A DNA stretch of 64,000 nucleotides from Nocardia paucivorans NBRC 100373 (GTDB lineage: Bacteria; Actinomycetota; Actinomycetes; Mycobacteriales; Mycobacteriaceae), in the NCBI RefSeq assembly GCF_000308675.1, contig NZ_BAGE01000040.1, forward strand, positions 62,001 to 126,000, in the 5' to 3' direction. Each line of letters begins with the position of its first letter. The stretch's first letter is position 1. The position numbers were made by a program, and so were the translations under genes. This document shows, piece after piece, positions 44,621 to 52,921 of the stretch. The notes under the pieces were generated by a model. That model saw only the letters and a list, made by a program, of their open reading frames with translations. It made no database searches and was not told the origin of the DNA.

Positions 44621-46183
44621 ATCGACACCACAGCAACGGCATCGGCGCCATCCGCGGACGGTCTTCACCGTCGCTGGACCACGGCCGTCGCCGCGCTCTC
44701 CTGCTTCCTGATGACCCTCGACGTGACCGTCGTCAATGTCGCGCTCCCGGAGATCCAATCCGATCTCGATGCCTCGCTCGACAGCCTCCAGTGGACGGTC
44801 AACGCCTACGTCCTGGCCTTCGCCGCCCTGCTGCTGACCGTCGGCAGCCTGTCCGACCGCTACAGCCGCCGAACCCTGTTCCTGGCCGGACTGACGGTCT
44901 TCACCGTGGCCTCGGCACTGTGCATAACGGCGCGCTCCGAAACCACACTGATCGCGTCCCGCGCCATCCAGGGCGTCGGGGGCGCACTGGTGTTCGGAAC
45001 CTGCCTGGCACTGGTCGCCGACGCCCATACCGGTGTGGCCGAGGAGATACGCCGCAAAGCGGTGGGCACCGCCATGGCCGCGGGCGCCGCTGCTGCGGCA
45101 CTGGGCCCGCTCATCGGCGGCGGACTGGTGCAGATCGGCGCCTGGCAGTGGATCTTCGCAGTGAACGTTCCCATCGGAATCGCTCTGATCGTCGCCACAC
45201 TGTTGCGCGTCCCGACCGTTGACCGGACCGGGGAGGTCCGCGGCGCCGTGGACCGCATGGGCGCCGCCCTGGTGGTGGTTCCCTTGTTCACCGCCAACTA
45301 CGGACTGCTGACCGGGGCGGACAGTGGATGGGCGCAACCGAAGGTCGTCGCCGCCCTCACCATCGCCGCGATCACCGGACTGGGTTTCGTATGGCTCGAA
45401 CTACGACGCGGCGATACCGCCCTGCTCGACCTCGGACTGTTCCGCATCCCCACGTTCACCGCGGCCATCGTGCTCGGATTCGTGGTGCGGCTGTTGACAT
45501 TCGGGATCTTCCCGTTCCTCATCCTGTGGTTGGCCGGCGCCCACGATATGTCCGCGTTCCGAACCGGACTGGTGCTCACCGCACTCGCCGTACCGCTGAT
45601 GATCGCCGCCGGAGTGGGAACCCCACTGGCCAGGGCCATCGGGGTCGCGCGCACCATGACCATCGCCATGGTCGTCACAGCCGTGGGCCTGTTCCTGGGC
45701 ACCCTGGTCCACGGCACCGGCCCCTGGCAGACGATTCTGGCCTGTCTCGTGGTAACAGGCATCGGTTGCGGACTCGCCATGCCTCACCTGATGAATCTGG
45801 CGGTCGATGTCGCGCCGCCCCACAAGGCCGGCATGGCCACCGGTGCGGCGAACACCGCCATGCCGCTGGGTACCGCCGCCGGTGTCGCGTTGTTCGGCGT
45901 GGTGCTGTCGAGTCGGGTTCGCGCCGAAATCGACCCGACGACGGCCGGAGCGGGTGCGGATCGTTTCGCCGACGCGGTGATCGCGGGTATCCTGCGCTAC
46001 CCCACCGCCGCACAGACCGAACTGGCCACCACCGCGTTCACCGACTCGCTGCGCCTCATCTTCGTCCTCGCCGGCTGCGGCGCCCTGGTGGCCGCGATCG
46101 TCGCGGCAGTGCTCATTCGCGAGACCGACCGGCGCGGCGGTGCCCCCACCGAACAATCGACCCCGACCCCACAGAAATCATGA
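44621..46183 (+). CDS. MFS exporter (DHA2/14-TMS type), probable ATC start
   Basis: About 520 residues with repeated hydrophobic helices. LDVTVVNVALPEIQ in helix 1 and GSLSDRYSRR (loop 2-3) are typical of DHA2 drug/metallophore exporters. Helix 1 begins upstream of the first ATG in frame (44711): RRWTTAVAALSCFLM is needed. No ATG, GTG or TTG lies between the in-frame stop at 44573 and 44711, but AAGGAGGAG is placed perfectly before an ATC at 44621. Either ATC is used, or an indel separates the gene from an out-of-frame ATG at 44604. It is divergent from the synthetases and probably exports their product. Confidence 0.85.
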   Translation: MDTTATASAPSADGLHRRWTTAVAALSCFLMTLDVTVVNVALPEIQSDLDASLDSLQWTVNAYVLAFAALLLTVGSLSDRYSRRTLFLAGLTVFTVASALCITARSETTLIASRAIQGVGGALVFGTCLALVADAHTGVAEEIRRKAVGTAMAAGAAAAALGPLIGGGLVQIGAWQWIFAVNVPIGIALIVATLLRVPTVDRTGEVRGAVDRMGAALVVVPLFTANYGLLTGADSGWAQPKVVAALTIAAITGLGFVWLELRRGDTALLDLGLFRIPTFTAAIVLGFVVRLLTFGIFPFLILWLAGAHDMSAFRTGLVLTALAVPLMIAAGVGTPLARAIGVARTMTIAMVVTAVGLFLGTLVHGTGPWQTILACLVVTGIGCGLAMPHLMNLAVDVAPPHKAGMATGAANTAMPLGTAAGVALFGVVLSSRVRAEIDPTTAGAGADRFADAVIAGILRYPTAAQTELATTAFTDSLRLIFVLAGCGALVAAIVAAVLIRETDRRGGAPTEQSTPTPQKS

Positions 46184-46941
46184 CCACCACGGAAACGCTC
46201 GACCCGTACGCCCTGTCCGCGGAGTTCTACGATGTGATGGCCTCTCCCCACTGGGACACCAAACGCGATGTCCTCGTCACCACACTTCGGAATGCGGCTC
46301 CGATCACCGACCCCGTCCTCGATATCGGCGCGGGCAGCGGCCTGTCCACCGTCACCATCGCCGACACCGTCCCCGAGGTCGACATCCACGCCGTGGAGCC
46401 CTCCCCCGCGATGCGGGCGGCACTCGTCTCCCGACTCCTGACCCACCCGGAGGCCACGGATCGGGTCACCGTCCACGCCGATCGGGTGGAGAACATCCCG
46501 CTTCCCGACCGGATCGGCGCCGCGGTCCTGATGGGTGTTCTCGGCTATCTGGCCCCTGAGACCCGCCGAGCGTTCTGGACCGAGCTACGTCCCCGACTCA
46601 CTCCCACCGCCCCGGTCGTCGTCGAGTACATGGCCCTGACCACCCCTGCGTCCGTGCCCGAGATGGTCATCGCCCGACGACGAATCGGGACGCGGCAAAC
46701 CGAGGTCCGCATCGGCGGCGAGCCGGAAGGCAGCGATTCCCAACACTGGACCATGCGTTATGTGGTGCGCGAGGGCGATCGGGTGGTCCGCGATTTCACC
46801 GCCGAACACATCTGGCACACGATCGGACACGACGATCTGGTCCGAGATGCCGAGCTGCACGCCATGACCTGCGAGCAGATCACCCCCACGATCAGCGTTC
46901 TCCGCCCCACCGAAATACCTGTTCGCCGCGATCGACCGTGA
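46180..46941 (+). CDS. Class I SAM-dependent methyltransferase
   Basis: 253 residues. VLDIGAGSGLST is motif I, followed by HAVEPSPAMR (motif II) and VLMGVLGYLAP. The N-terminal EFYDVMASPHWDTKRDVL resembles small-molecule methyltransferases. The ATG at 46180 overlaps the MFS stop (ATGA), so it is made together with the exporter. It could methylate the metallophore or its acyl chain; the target cannot be read from sequence. Confidence 0.85.
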   Translation: MTTTETLDPYALSAEFYDVMASPHWDTKRDVLVTTLRNAAPITDPVLDIGAGSGLSTVTIADTVPEVDIHAVEPSPAMRAALVSRLLTHPEATDRVTVHADRVENIPLPDRIGAAVLMGVLGYLAPETRRAFWTELRPRLTPTAPVVVEYMALTTPASVPEMVIARRRIGTRQTEVRIGGEPEGSDSQHWTMRYVVREGDRVVRDFTAEHIWHTIGHDDLVRDAELHAMTCEQITPTISVLRPTEIPVRRDRP

Positions 46942-47049
46942 TGCGATCGCGGTTTCCCACCTCGATGGACCACAGTCCATATCGCAATGGGGCCGATGAG
47001 CACCGGAGACTGCGCGACCGTGTCCGGCCATCCCCCTCACTGCGCCACG

Positions 47050-47066
47050 ACCCGAATCGCTCGGGT
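47050..47066. terminator. Hairpin between convergent methyltransferase and TetR genes
   Basis: ACCCGA and TCGGGT pair around ATCGC directly after the TetR stop at 47067, between two convergent genes. A short stem without a U-tract; probably a modest terminator. Confidence 0.4.
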
Positions 47067-47672
47067 TCAGGTGTGCCGTGTCCCGCTCCGTCGGGCGGAG
47101 CCGCTGCGTGGCTTCGGGTCCGGGTATTCGCCGGTGAGGTAGGTCTGGATGGTGGGGGCGAGCCAGGCGACGACCTCTTCGCGCGGCATCGTGACCAGCG
47201 GTGGAAAGGCCAGCACATACCGGCACAGTGCCATGCCCAGGATCTGGGATGCCGTCAGCGCGGCCCGGACCGGCCCTTCGGCCGGGTCATTGCTCACCCG
47301 GGCGACCACCGGTTGCAACTGCGCGGCCAGGATCGACCGCATCCGTTCGGCCACCGCATCGTTGGTCACTCCCGCGCGCAACAGGATCAGCAGGGCCTCG
47401 TCGCGCTCCCACCGTTCGAGGAAGTGGGAAACCACCGCGACACCGATCTGCTCACGCTCGATGGCGGCCAGCTCCGGTAGCTCCAGATCGAATTCGACCG
47501 CCGCGGCGAAAAGCCGCTCCTTGGAGCTGTAGTAGCGCATCACCATTGCCGGATCGATGGCCGCGTCGGCGGCAATCGCCCGAATGGTGGCGCGGTCGTA
47601 ACCGTCGGCGGCGAATCGCTCCCGGGCCGCGGCCAGGATGGCCGCCTTGGTTTCGGTCGAGGACCTCCTCAT
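47067..47672 (-). CDS. TetR-family regulator of the flavin monooxygenase unit (predicted)
   Basis: 201 residues. The helix-turn-helix is typical: KAAILAAARERFAADGYD, ATIRAIAADAAIDPAMVMRY and YSSKERLF. The C-terminal domain (VRAALTASQILGMALCRYVL, VVAWLAPTIQTYL) resembles the TetR_C_16-type ligand domain. The ATG at 47672 starts the conserved region; upstream ATG and GTG codons in frame would run through the operator. A half-operator at 47688-47703 resembles the large palindrome in front of the flavin monooxygenase gene, suggesting this protein controls both. Confidence 0.87.
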   Translation of the reverse strand: MRRSSTETKAAILAAARERFAADGYDRATIRAIAADAAIDPAMVMRYYSSKERLFAAAVEFDLELPELAAIEREQIGVAVVSHFLERWERDEALLILLRAGVTNDAVAERMRSILAAQLQPVVARVSNDPAEGPVRAALTASQILGMALCRYVLAFPPLVTMPREEVVAWLAPTIQTYLTGEYPDPKPRSGSARRSGTRHT

Positions 47673-47687
47673 ATCGACAAGGGTAGG

Positions 47688-47703
47688 CCAACGACCGTTG
47701 ACA
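47688..47703. promoter_or_regulatory. Half-operator in front of the TetR gene
   Basis: CCAACGACCGTTGACA matches 13 of 16 positions of one arm (49833-49848) of the palindrome upstream of the flavin monooxygenase gene. It lies 16 bases before the TetR ATG, as expected for autoregulation. Confidence 0.5.
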
Positions 47704-47816
47704 GGTAGTTTGCGCCGCGCCATCGGTCGCCGGTCGGGATACCGAGGCCGGGAGGCGAGCTCGGGTCGGACACCGGTTGCCCCGCCCCGAACCCGCACCA
47801 TCGCATTGCGCGCACC

Positions 47817-48587
47817 TCAACGCCCCGTGTCACCGGCGCCCGCCGGCAATGCGATCAACCGATAGATGATCGGTTGGGCGGCGATATCGTTGGCGGCGAA
47901 GTTGGCCAGCACGAAGGTACGAAAACTCGGACGAAACAGCAGACTCGGCAGGAATGCGCGCACCGTGGGCCAGGATGCGTGATTGATGAGGGTGTGGTCG
48001 TCGGGCTCGCCGGGGAGCGGGCGCATCGGCACCGAGTCGGGCAGTGCGGTCTTGCGCTGGAACCATCCCGCCGTGTAGCGCCAGACCTCGAGAACGGTAT
48101 CCCGGTCCGCGCAGTGGAAGTAGTTGAAAAGGAACCAATTGCTCGGATCGTGGTTCACATCGGCGATGCGGACCGGGCTGCTCGCCGCGATCCGGTGCAC
48201 GTGTCGGGCGGTGTCGGTCAGCAGCTCCACCAGTTCCGACCAGGCCGGGTCGGCTCGCACCACATCCAGATCGGCGACCGTGCGGGTGCGCACGAGGACG
48301 ACGATGTCGTAGCGGGCCGGACGAACTCCGGCCCGACGCAGCAGACCACCACCTTCGCCGGGAGGCCGTAGGGCAGCTCGGAAGGCCGCCGCCTCGACGA
48401 CATCGGCTCGATTGCCCAGTCGCGCGCAGAGGAGGCCGAGCCGGGACGAGACGTGGCGCCGCGATCGAGCGGGAAGGGAAAACGGCCCGACCCAGCGACC
48501 CGATTCGGCGGCCAGCAGGAGGAATCCGTTGTCGGTGGGGGTGGTCAGGCGGGCCGGGACGGCCAGGCGGTCATTGACGATCTTCAT
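47817..48587 (-). CDS. Protein of unknown function following the flavin monooxygenase
   Basis: 256 residues, soluble. Recognisable stretches are VEAAAFRAALRPPGEGG, RYDIVVLVRTRT, the aromatic block NWFLFNYFHCADRDTVLEVW and ASWPTVRAFLPSLLFRPS. I cannot assign a family. It begins about 25 bases after the flavin monooxygenase stop on the same strand and should be co-transcribed, so a role in the same oxidation or resistance unit is inferred. Confidence 0.65.
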   Translation of the reverse strand: MKIVNDRLAVPARLTTPTDNGFLLLAAESGRWVGPFSLPARSRRHVSSRLGLLCARLGNRADVVEAAAFRAALRPPGEGGGLLRRAGVRPARYDIVVLVRTRTVADLDVVRADPAWSELVELLTDTARHVHRIAASSPVRIADVNHDPSNWFLFNYFHCADRDTVLEVWRYTAGWFQRKTALPDSVPMRPLPGEPDDHTLINHASWPTVRAFLPSLLFRPSFRTFVLANFAANDIAAQPIIYRLIALPAGAGDTGR

Positions 48588-48612
48588 GACGAGTTCCGTT
48601 CACGGGAGCGGG

Positions 48613-49758
48613 TCAGCGACGGTCGAGCCCGGACAGGCGCCAGGCCAGTCGGTTCCGCACGGGCGCGGCCTTGCCTGCCAGCGCCATGACAGTGTTGCGC
48701 ATCGGCCGGACCCGTTCCGACGCGGTGGCCAGATCGGTGAGCCTACTCGCGATGGAGACCACGGCTTCGGCCGTGCGGTGCCGGGCGGCGGCGTATTCGT
48801 CGAGCAGGGTCTCCGGTTCCCCGGCCAGTACGCGAGACAGAGTCGTCGCGGCCGTCACCGCGTCCTCGATACCGAGATTCATCCCCTGTCCACCGGCCGG
48901 CGAGTGCACATGACCGGCATCCCCGGCGAGCAGAACCCGACCGCGCCGGAAGGTATCGGCGATACGATGGTGGACGCGGAAACGCGAGCCCCACACCACT
49001 TCCTCGACCACGGCCGGATGGGCCTGCGGGCCGCGCTCGTCGAGCAGCCCCTGTACAAATGCGATGTCCGGGTCGCGCGGCGCCTCGTCCACGGTGGCCA
49101 CGATCCGAAACATATTGTCGGGCAATGGCGCGACCACCACGAGTCCGGCCGGGGAGAAGTACAGGATGACCTCGTCGGTGGGCACCCCGCCGGAGAGGCG
49201 CACGTCCGCGAGGGTGAACGATTCGGCGTAGGCGCTGCCGGCGAATCCGATACCCGACCGCTCCCGCACCAGGCTGTGCATACCGTCCGCTGCCAGCAGA
49301 TAGCGCGCCCGCAGGGACTCCCCCTCCTCGAGGGTGACGGTGACCGAATCCGATTCCTGCGAGATTCCGGTGACCACGGCCGGGCGGGTGACCTTCCCAC
49401 CCAGCTCGGTGAGCCGGTCCAGCAGGAACTTCTCGGTATCGGCCTGCGAGATCATCAGCGTGTACGGGTAGGCGGTGGGCAGTTCGCTGAACGGCACCGC
49501 CATCAACAGCCGATCCCGGTCGCGGATCGCGAACGTGGGGGTGTGCACGCCGCGGTTCACCAGGGCCGGGACCACCCCGTAGGGCTCCAGGATCTCCAGG
49601 GTGTGCGGGTGCACCACCGCGGCGCGGGACGTGTTCGCCCCTTCGGCCTGACGGTCGACGATCACGACGTCGTGGCCGAGTTGCTTCAGCACCACCGCGG
49701 CAGTGAGACCGACCGGGCCGGCTCCGACGATCAGGACGTCGGCGATGTGGTTGTCCAT
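48613..49758 (-). CDS. FAD-dependent aromatic hydroxylase-type monooxygenase
   Basis: 381 residues of the class A (PHBH-fold) flavoprotein family. LIVGAGPVGLTAAVVL binds FAD, the LAADGMHS segment corresponds to the DG motif, and LLAGDAGHVHSPAGGQGMN is the GD motif contacting the ribityl chain. Such enzymes use NAD(P)H and O2 to hydroxylate aromatics or antibiotics. The ATG at 49758 follows AAGGAG by five bases. The upstream region carries a large palindrome and a further half-site, so the gene is probably TetR-repressed. Confidence 0.9.
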   Translation of the reverse strand: MDNHIADVLIVGAGPVGLTAAVVLKQLGHDVVIVDRQAEGANTSRAAVVHPHTLEILEPYGVVPALVNRGVHTPTFAIRDRDRLLMAVPFSELPTAYPYTLMISQADTEKFLLDRLTELGGKVTRPAVVTGISQESDSVTVTLEEGESLRARYLLAADGMHSLVRERSGIGFAGSAYAESFTLADVRLSGGVPTDEVILYFSPAGLVVVAPLPDNMFRIVATVDEAPRDPDIAFVQGLLDERGPQAHPAVVEEVVWGSRFRVHHRIADTFRRGRVLLAGDAGHVHSPAGGQGMNLGIEDAVTAATTLSRVLAGEPETLLDEYAAARHRTAEAVVSIASRLTDLATASERVRPMRNTVMALAGKAAPVRNRLAWRLSGLDRR

Positions 49759-49816
49759 GACAACTCCTTGATGGTCAACGCTTGTTGTTATCAACGATAG
49801 GAGGGCGTTCCCGGTA

Positions 49817-49848
49817 TGTCAACACTTGTTGGCCAACAAATGTTGACA
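49817..49848. promoter_or_regulatory. 32-bp near-perfect palindrome upstream of the flavin monooxygenase
   Basis: Left arm TGTCAACACTTGTTGG (49817-49832) and right arm CCAACAAATGTTGACA (49833-49848) match at 15 of 16 positions with no spacer. A further copy of the left half (GTCAACGCTTGTTG) lies near 49774-49787, close to the ATG. This is probably a TetR operator; a related half-site fronts the TetR gene at 47067. Confidence 0.7.
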
Positions 49849-49951
49849 TAGGTGCCCCGTGACCCCGGACAGGGAACTCGCCACCCGGGCGACGAGTAGA
49901 GAGCGATATGCGTCGCCCCACGGGCCGCCACCGTCGGTGGGTCGTTGCGGC

Positions 49952-50890
49952 TCAGCGCAGGAATGCCGTGAGCAGTGGGATGGTTTGCGCGGGGCAGTCC
50001 TCGTGCACGGTGTGGCCGCAGCCCGGGATGACCGTGGCGACGGCCTCGGGTATACGTTCGGCCAACCGGTCGGCCTGCGTGGCGGGCAGCCAGGTGTCCG
50101 CACCGCCCCACAGGACAAGGGTGGGCGCGGTGACCCGGTCCAGACCGGCATCGGTGAGTCGGTAGTCCAGATTGCGCCACAGCGACAGGAATCCGGCGCG
50201 GTTGGCGGGGCGGGAGAACGGCGCGTAGAGCTCGTCGATCACCTCGTCGGTGACGAGATGATCGTTCTGGAAGGTGCCGCGGATACTGTCGGCGTAGAAC
50301 GACCGGTTGATGAGGTTCGTGGCCGACTCACCCACCAGCGGTGTGGTGAACAACGGTGTGAAAGCAGACTTTTCGGCATCCAATCCAGGAGAATCGAGCA
50401 GGACCAGTCGCTCGACGCGCTCGGAGTGTTGTTCGGCGAAGTACAGACTCCAGGCACCACCCCACGAATGGCCGACCAGGGAGGCACGCCGCAGGCCGAC
50501 CGCGTCGAGGAAGGTCGCCAACGCGTGCGACATCGCGAGCAGGTCGTAGGCGAAGTCACCGTGACGCAGTTCGGTGAATCCCTGACTGGGCAGATCGACG
50601 GCGTAGACGGTGTGTTCGGCGGCCAATGCCGGAAGCACGTCCCGCCAGGAGTATCCCCACAGCCCACCACCGGCCACGAGCACCACGGGAGACCCGGCCC
50701 CGGCCCGGATGTAGTGGAAACGGGCGAGCTCGGTGTCCACGTAGTGGGATTCCACCCGCGACAGATACCGCGACCGATAGTCCGAGGTCGGCGGCTGCCC
50801 GTACGCGAGGGGCACGATGAGAACCGCGAGCACGCCGACCACGATCGCAGCGATCGCAACCAACCTTCCGAATACCGGTTTCGATGTCAT
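49952..50890 (-). CDS. Membrane-anchored alpha/beta hydrolase
   Basis: 312 residues. A basic start and a hydrophobic helix (LVAIAAIVVGVLAVLIVPLA, 10-29) anchor or export the protein. The hydrolase domain has VVLVAGGGLWGY as oxyanion loop, LVGHSWGGAWS with Ser142, and CGHTVHEDCP with the catalytic His. It is probably an esterase or epoxide-hydrolase-like enzyme acting outside the membrane. The ATG at 50890 begins the signal/anchor. The upstream 740 bases lack a clear gene. Confidence 0.82.
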   Translation of the reverse strand: MTSKPVFGRLVAIAAIVVGVLAVLIVPLAYGQPPTSDYRSRYLSRVESHYVDTELARFHYIRAGAGSPVVLVAGGGLWGYSWRDVLPALAAEHTVYAVDLPSQGFTELRHGDFAYDLLAMSHALATFLDAVGLRRASLVGHSWGGAWSLYFAEQHSERVERLVLLDSPGLDAEKSAFTPLFTTPLVGESATNLINRSFYADSIRGTFQNDHLVTDEVIDELYAPFSRPANRAGFLSLWRNLDYRLTDAGLDRVTAPTLVLWGGADTWLPATQADRLAERIPEAVATVIPGCGHTVHEDCPAQTIPLLTAFLR

Positions 50891-51628
50891 GGCACAACTT
50901 TCTGGATCAGAGAAGCCTGGTATCTCTCGGACGAGCGATTCCGGTCCGACGTGACGGCATATGGGGCGGATCACATATCGGACCACCCGGTGCGCTCCCC
51001 TACCGGCCCTCGGCCGCTTTCCTCCCGGGGAGGAGTATCGTCGCGGCGGTCCACGCCCGGACCATCCCGAATTCGGCCACGCCGCGGATCGGATCACGGA
51101 AGGTGTCGTCGGTGGCGCCATCCGCCCGCGCCGGTTCCGCATGCGGGTAGAGCGAATCGCCGAAGATCCGATAGAAGATGCCCACGACCGGACAGGCGAG
51201 CACCCCTTCCCGGACACTCGGATGCGGACGCGACCGGCTCGGTGGCCACGGCCTCGGGGAAACCGAGTTCGGCCGGACGCCGAAAAGCGGAGACCGCCAC
51301 GGGATGGCCCACATACAAGGGCCGCATGACGAAAGAGCTTCGGATGGCCTCGAATTCGACCTGCTGAGCCGACGCCATCCGAATATAGCCATCCGAATAT
51401 ATATGTCCAGGGGAAATCCAGATGCGGGTGGCGCAGGTCGGTGGTGAGGCAGATGAACATCTGCTCCTGCGATCGGATTCATCAGGCCCCAGAAGTTGTG
51501 GCCCACGCCGACCGCAAGCCGGGCGAAGACGAATCGAGTGCGGTGAGGTCGTCGGCCCCGGCGAGACGGGTCATGGTGTGCTCTGTTCAGGACAGGACGA
51601 GCGCACAGGCGAACGGCTCGGCGACCAC
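50891..51628. other. Gene-poor stretch, possibly a decayed gene
   Basis: About 740 bases without an intact gene. On the minus strand, short protein-like pieces occur in different frames: MTRLAGADDLTALDSSS near 51570, FARLAVGVGHNFWGLMN near 51510, EFEAIRSSFVMRPLYVGHP near 51340, and FGDSLYPHAEP near 51150. They hint at a small gene broken by frameshifts, but no family can be named and chance is possible. Confidence 0.25.
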
Positions 51629-52921
51629 CTACTCGCCCGTGGCGAAGTGATCCGCACCGGACGCACCCCGACCGTCTGCGCCCTCGACATCTACGCCCTC
51701 GACATCTACGCCCTCGACATCTACGCCCTCGACATCTACGCGTTCGACAACTCGAAACGAACCCGCATCGCCACCGGTCGACAACCCCTGAGCCGCCGCA
51801 CCGACCGCCCCGACCACCCCACCCCGCTCACAACCGTCCCGGACCGGCTCGTCGGGCGAGTCCGCCGCCCTCGGACGATGATCGAAGACGTGCTGCGGTA
51901 CGGGATTCGGGTCCACGGGTGGGCGGGCGTTACGAGTGCGTAACCGGTAGCGACGTTCGGCGTAGGCGAGATCGTCGTGCCACAAGCGCAGTGCGGCACG
52001 ACGCAGCACCGGGCGCAGCAGAGGAATCGCTCGATGGACATGACGAAATCCCGGGCGCGCCGAGTCGGCCACGACCGCCTCCACGACGGTGGTGCGGGCG
52101 CGCCCGTCATCGGTGGTTCCCGCCGGAGTGGCGTGTGTTTCGACGATGCTGCCGGCGCCTTCGCCGGACACGATGCGCATGACGACGGTGCGGGGATCGG
52201 GACAGGTGAATTCGGCCTCGACGGGGACGCCGAGGCGGCGGGCGACCCGAAAGGTGACGGTCACCAGATAGCGATCGTCCGCCGGGGTCGGTGTTCGAAC
52301 GACCTCGAGGTCGGCGAACGAATAGGGGTGGAACCACGACCCGTGCCACGGATCGAGACGGTTGGCGATGATGTCGGACGGTTCGCAGATTCCGGTCAGC
52401 ATGGCCACCGCGTGCACGCGAGTATCGACGGGGCGGTCCGGGACAACCGGTATGTCCGTGGGCTTTTCGCCGCCGACCGCATCGAGTCGCACCCAGACCA
52501 GGATGCCGTCGTCGTAACCGGGGAACGGCGCCCACCGGGGGGTGCAGCGACCGTCGATGCGCAGACCGTGCCAGCGACACAGCAATGCCCCGTCGTGTAT
52601 ATGGGCGGTGGATAGGTCGGCTCCGAGGTGTGGACACGCCCCCGGGCCGATGTGCAGGCGACCATGGGTATCGCGCCACGCGACGAGCTCCACCCCGGCG
52701 ACGGTGGCGCCGAACGGCCGCTCGGCGGTGATGTCGCGGCTCGCGGCGAGCACGTACCAATTTCCCGACGGTCGTCGGCCGGCCGATCGCAATGCCGACT
52801 CGATCAGGTGCGGTCGGGCCTGCCCGTGGGTGGGGCGCTGACGGGACCAGATCTGTGGGGAAATCGGTTGCAGCGGAGAGGATTTCCACCAGCGCGCAGG
52901 AATGGCTGCGATTGCTTTCAT
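51629..52921 (-). CDS. Rieske protein of the carotenoid cluster (DUF5914-like)
   Basis: 430 residues. The Rieske domain (about 50-140) has C-P-H in GACPHLGADLS and C-R-W-H in LLCRWHGLRI, giving the [2Fe-2S] ligands. The C-terminal part (NRLDPWHGSWFHPYSF onward) is like the DUF5914 region of proteins found beside crtU in actinomycetes, where a carotenoid ring or end-group oxidation role is suspected. The ATG at 52921 overlaps the crtU stop (ATGA). The last 60 residues are low complexity and include four VDVEG-type repeats encoded by a 15-bp tandem repeat, an unusual tail that may be dispensable. Confidence 0.82.
   Translation of the reverse strand: MKAIAAIPARWWKSSPLQPISPQIWSRQRPTHGQARPHLIESALRSAGRRPSGNWYVLAASRDITAERPFGATVAGVELVAWRDTHGRLHIGPGACPHLGADLSTAHIHDGALLCRWHGLRIDGRCTPRWAPFPGYDDGILVWVRLDAVGGEKPTDIPVVPDRPVDTRVHAVAMLTGICEPSDIIANRLDPWHGSWFHPYSFADLEVVRTPTPADDRYLVTVTFRVARRLGVPVEAEFTCPDPRTVVMRIVSGEGAGSIVETHATPAGTTDDGRARTTVVEAVVADSARPGFRHVHRAIPLLRPVLRRAALRLWHDDLAYAERRYRLRTRNARPPVDPNPVPQHVFDHRPRAADSPDEPVRDGCERGGVVGAVGAAAQGLSTGGDAGSFRVVERVDVEGVDVEGVDVEGVDVEGADGRGASGADHFATGE
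51680..51739 (+). repeat. 15-bp tandem repeat, four copies
   Basis: Four exact copies of GCCCTCGACATCTAC lie head to tail, followed by a degenerate fifth (GCGTTCGACAACTC). The period is a multiple of three and the repeat is in frame, encoding repeated VDVEG units at the C-terminus of the minus-strand Rieske protein. Confidence 0.95.

Noticed and set aside
51680..51739. CRISPR-like repeat
   Set aside because: The copies are contiguous with no spacers and are in frame within a coding region, so this is a minisatellite.
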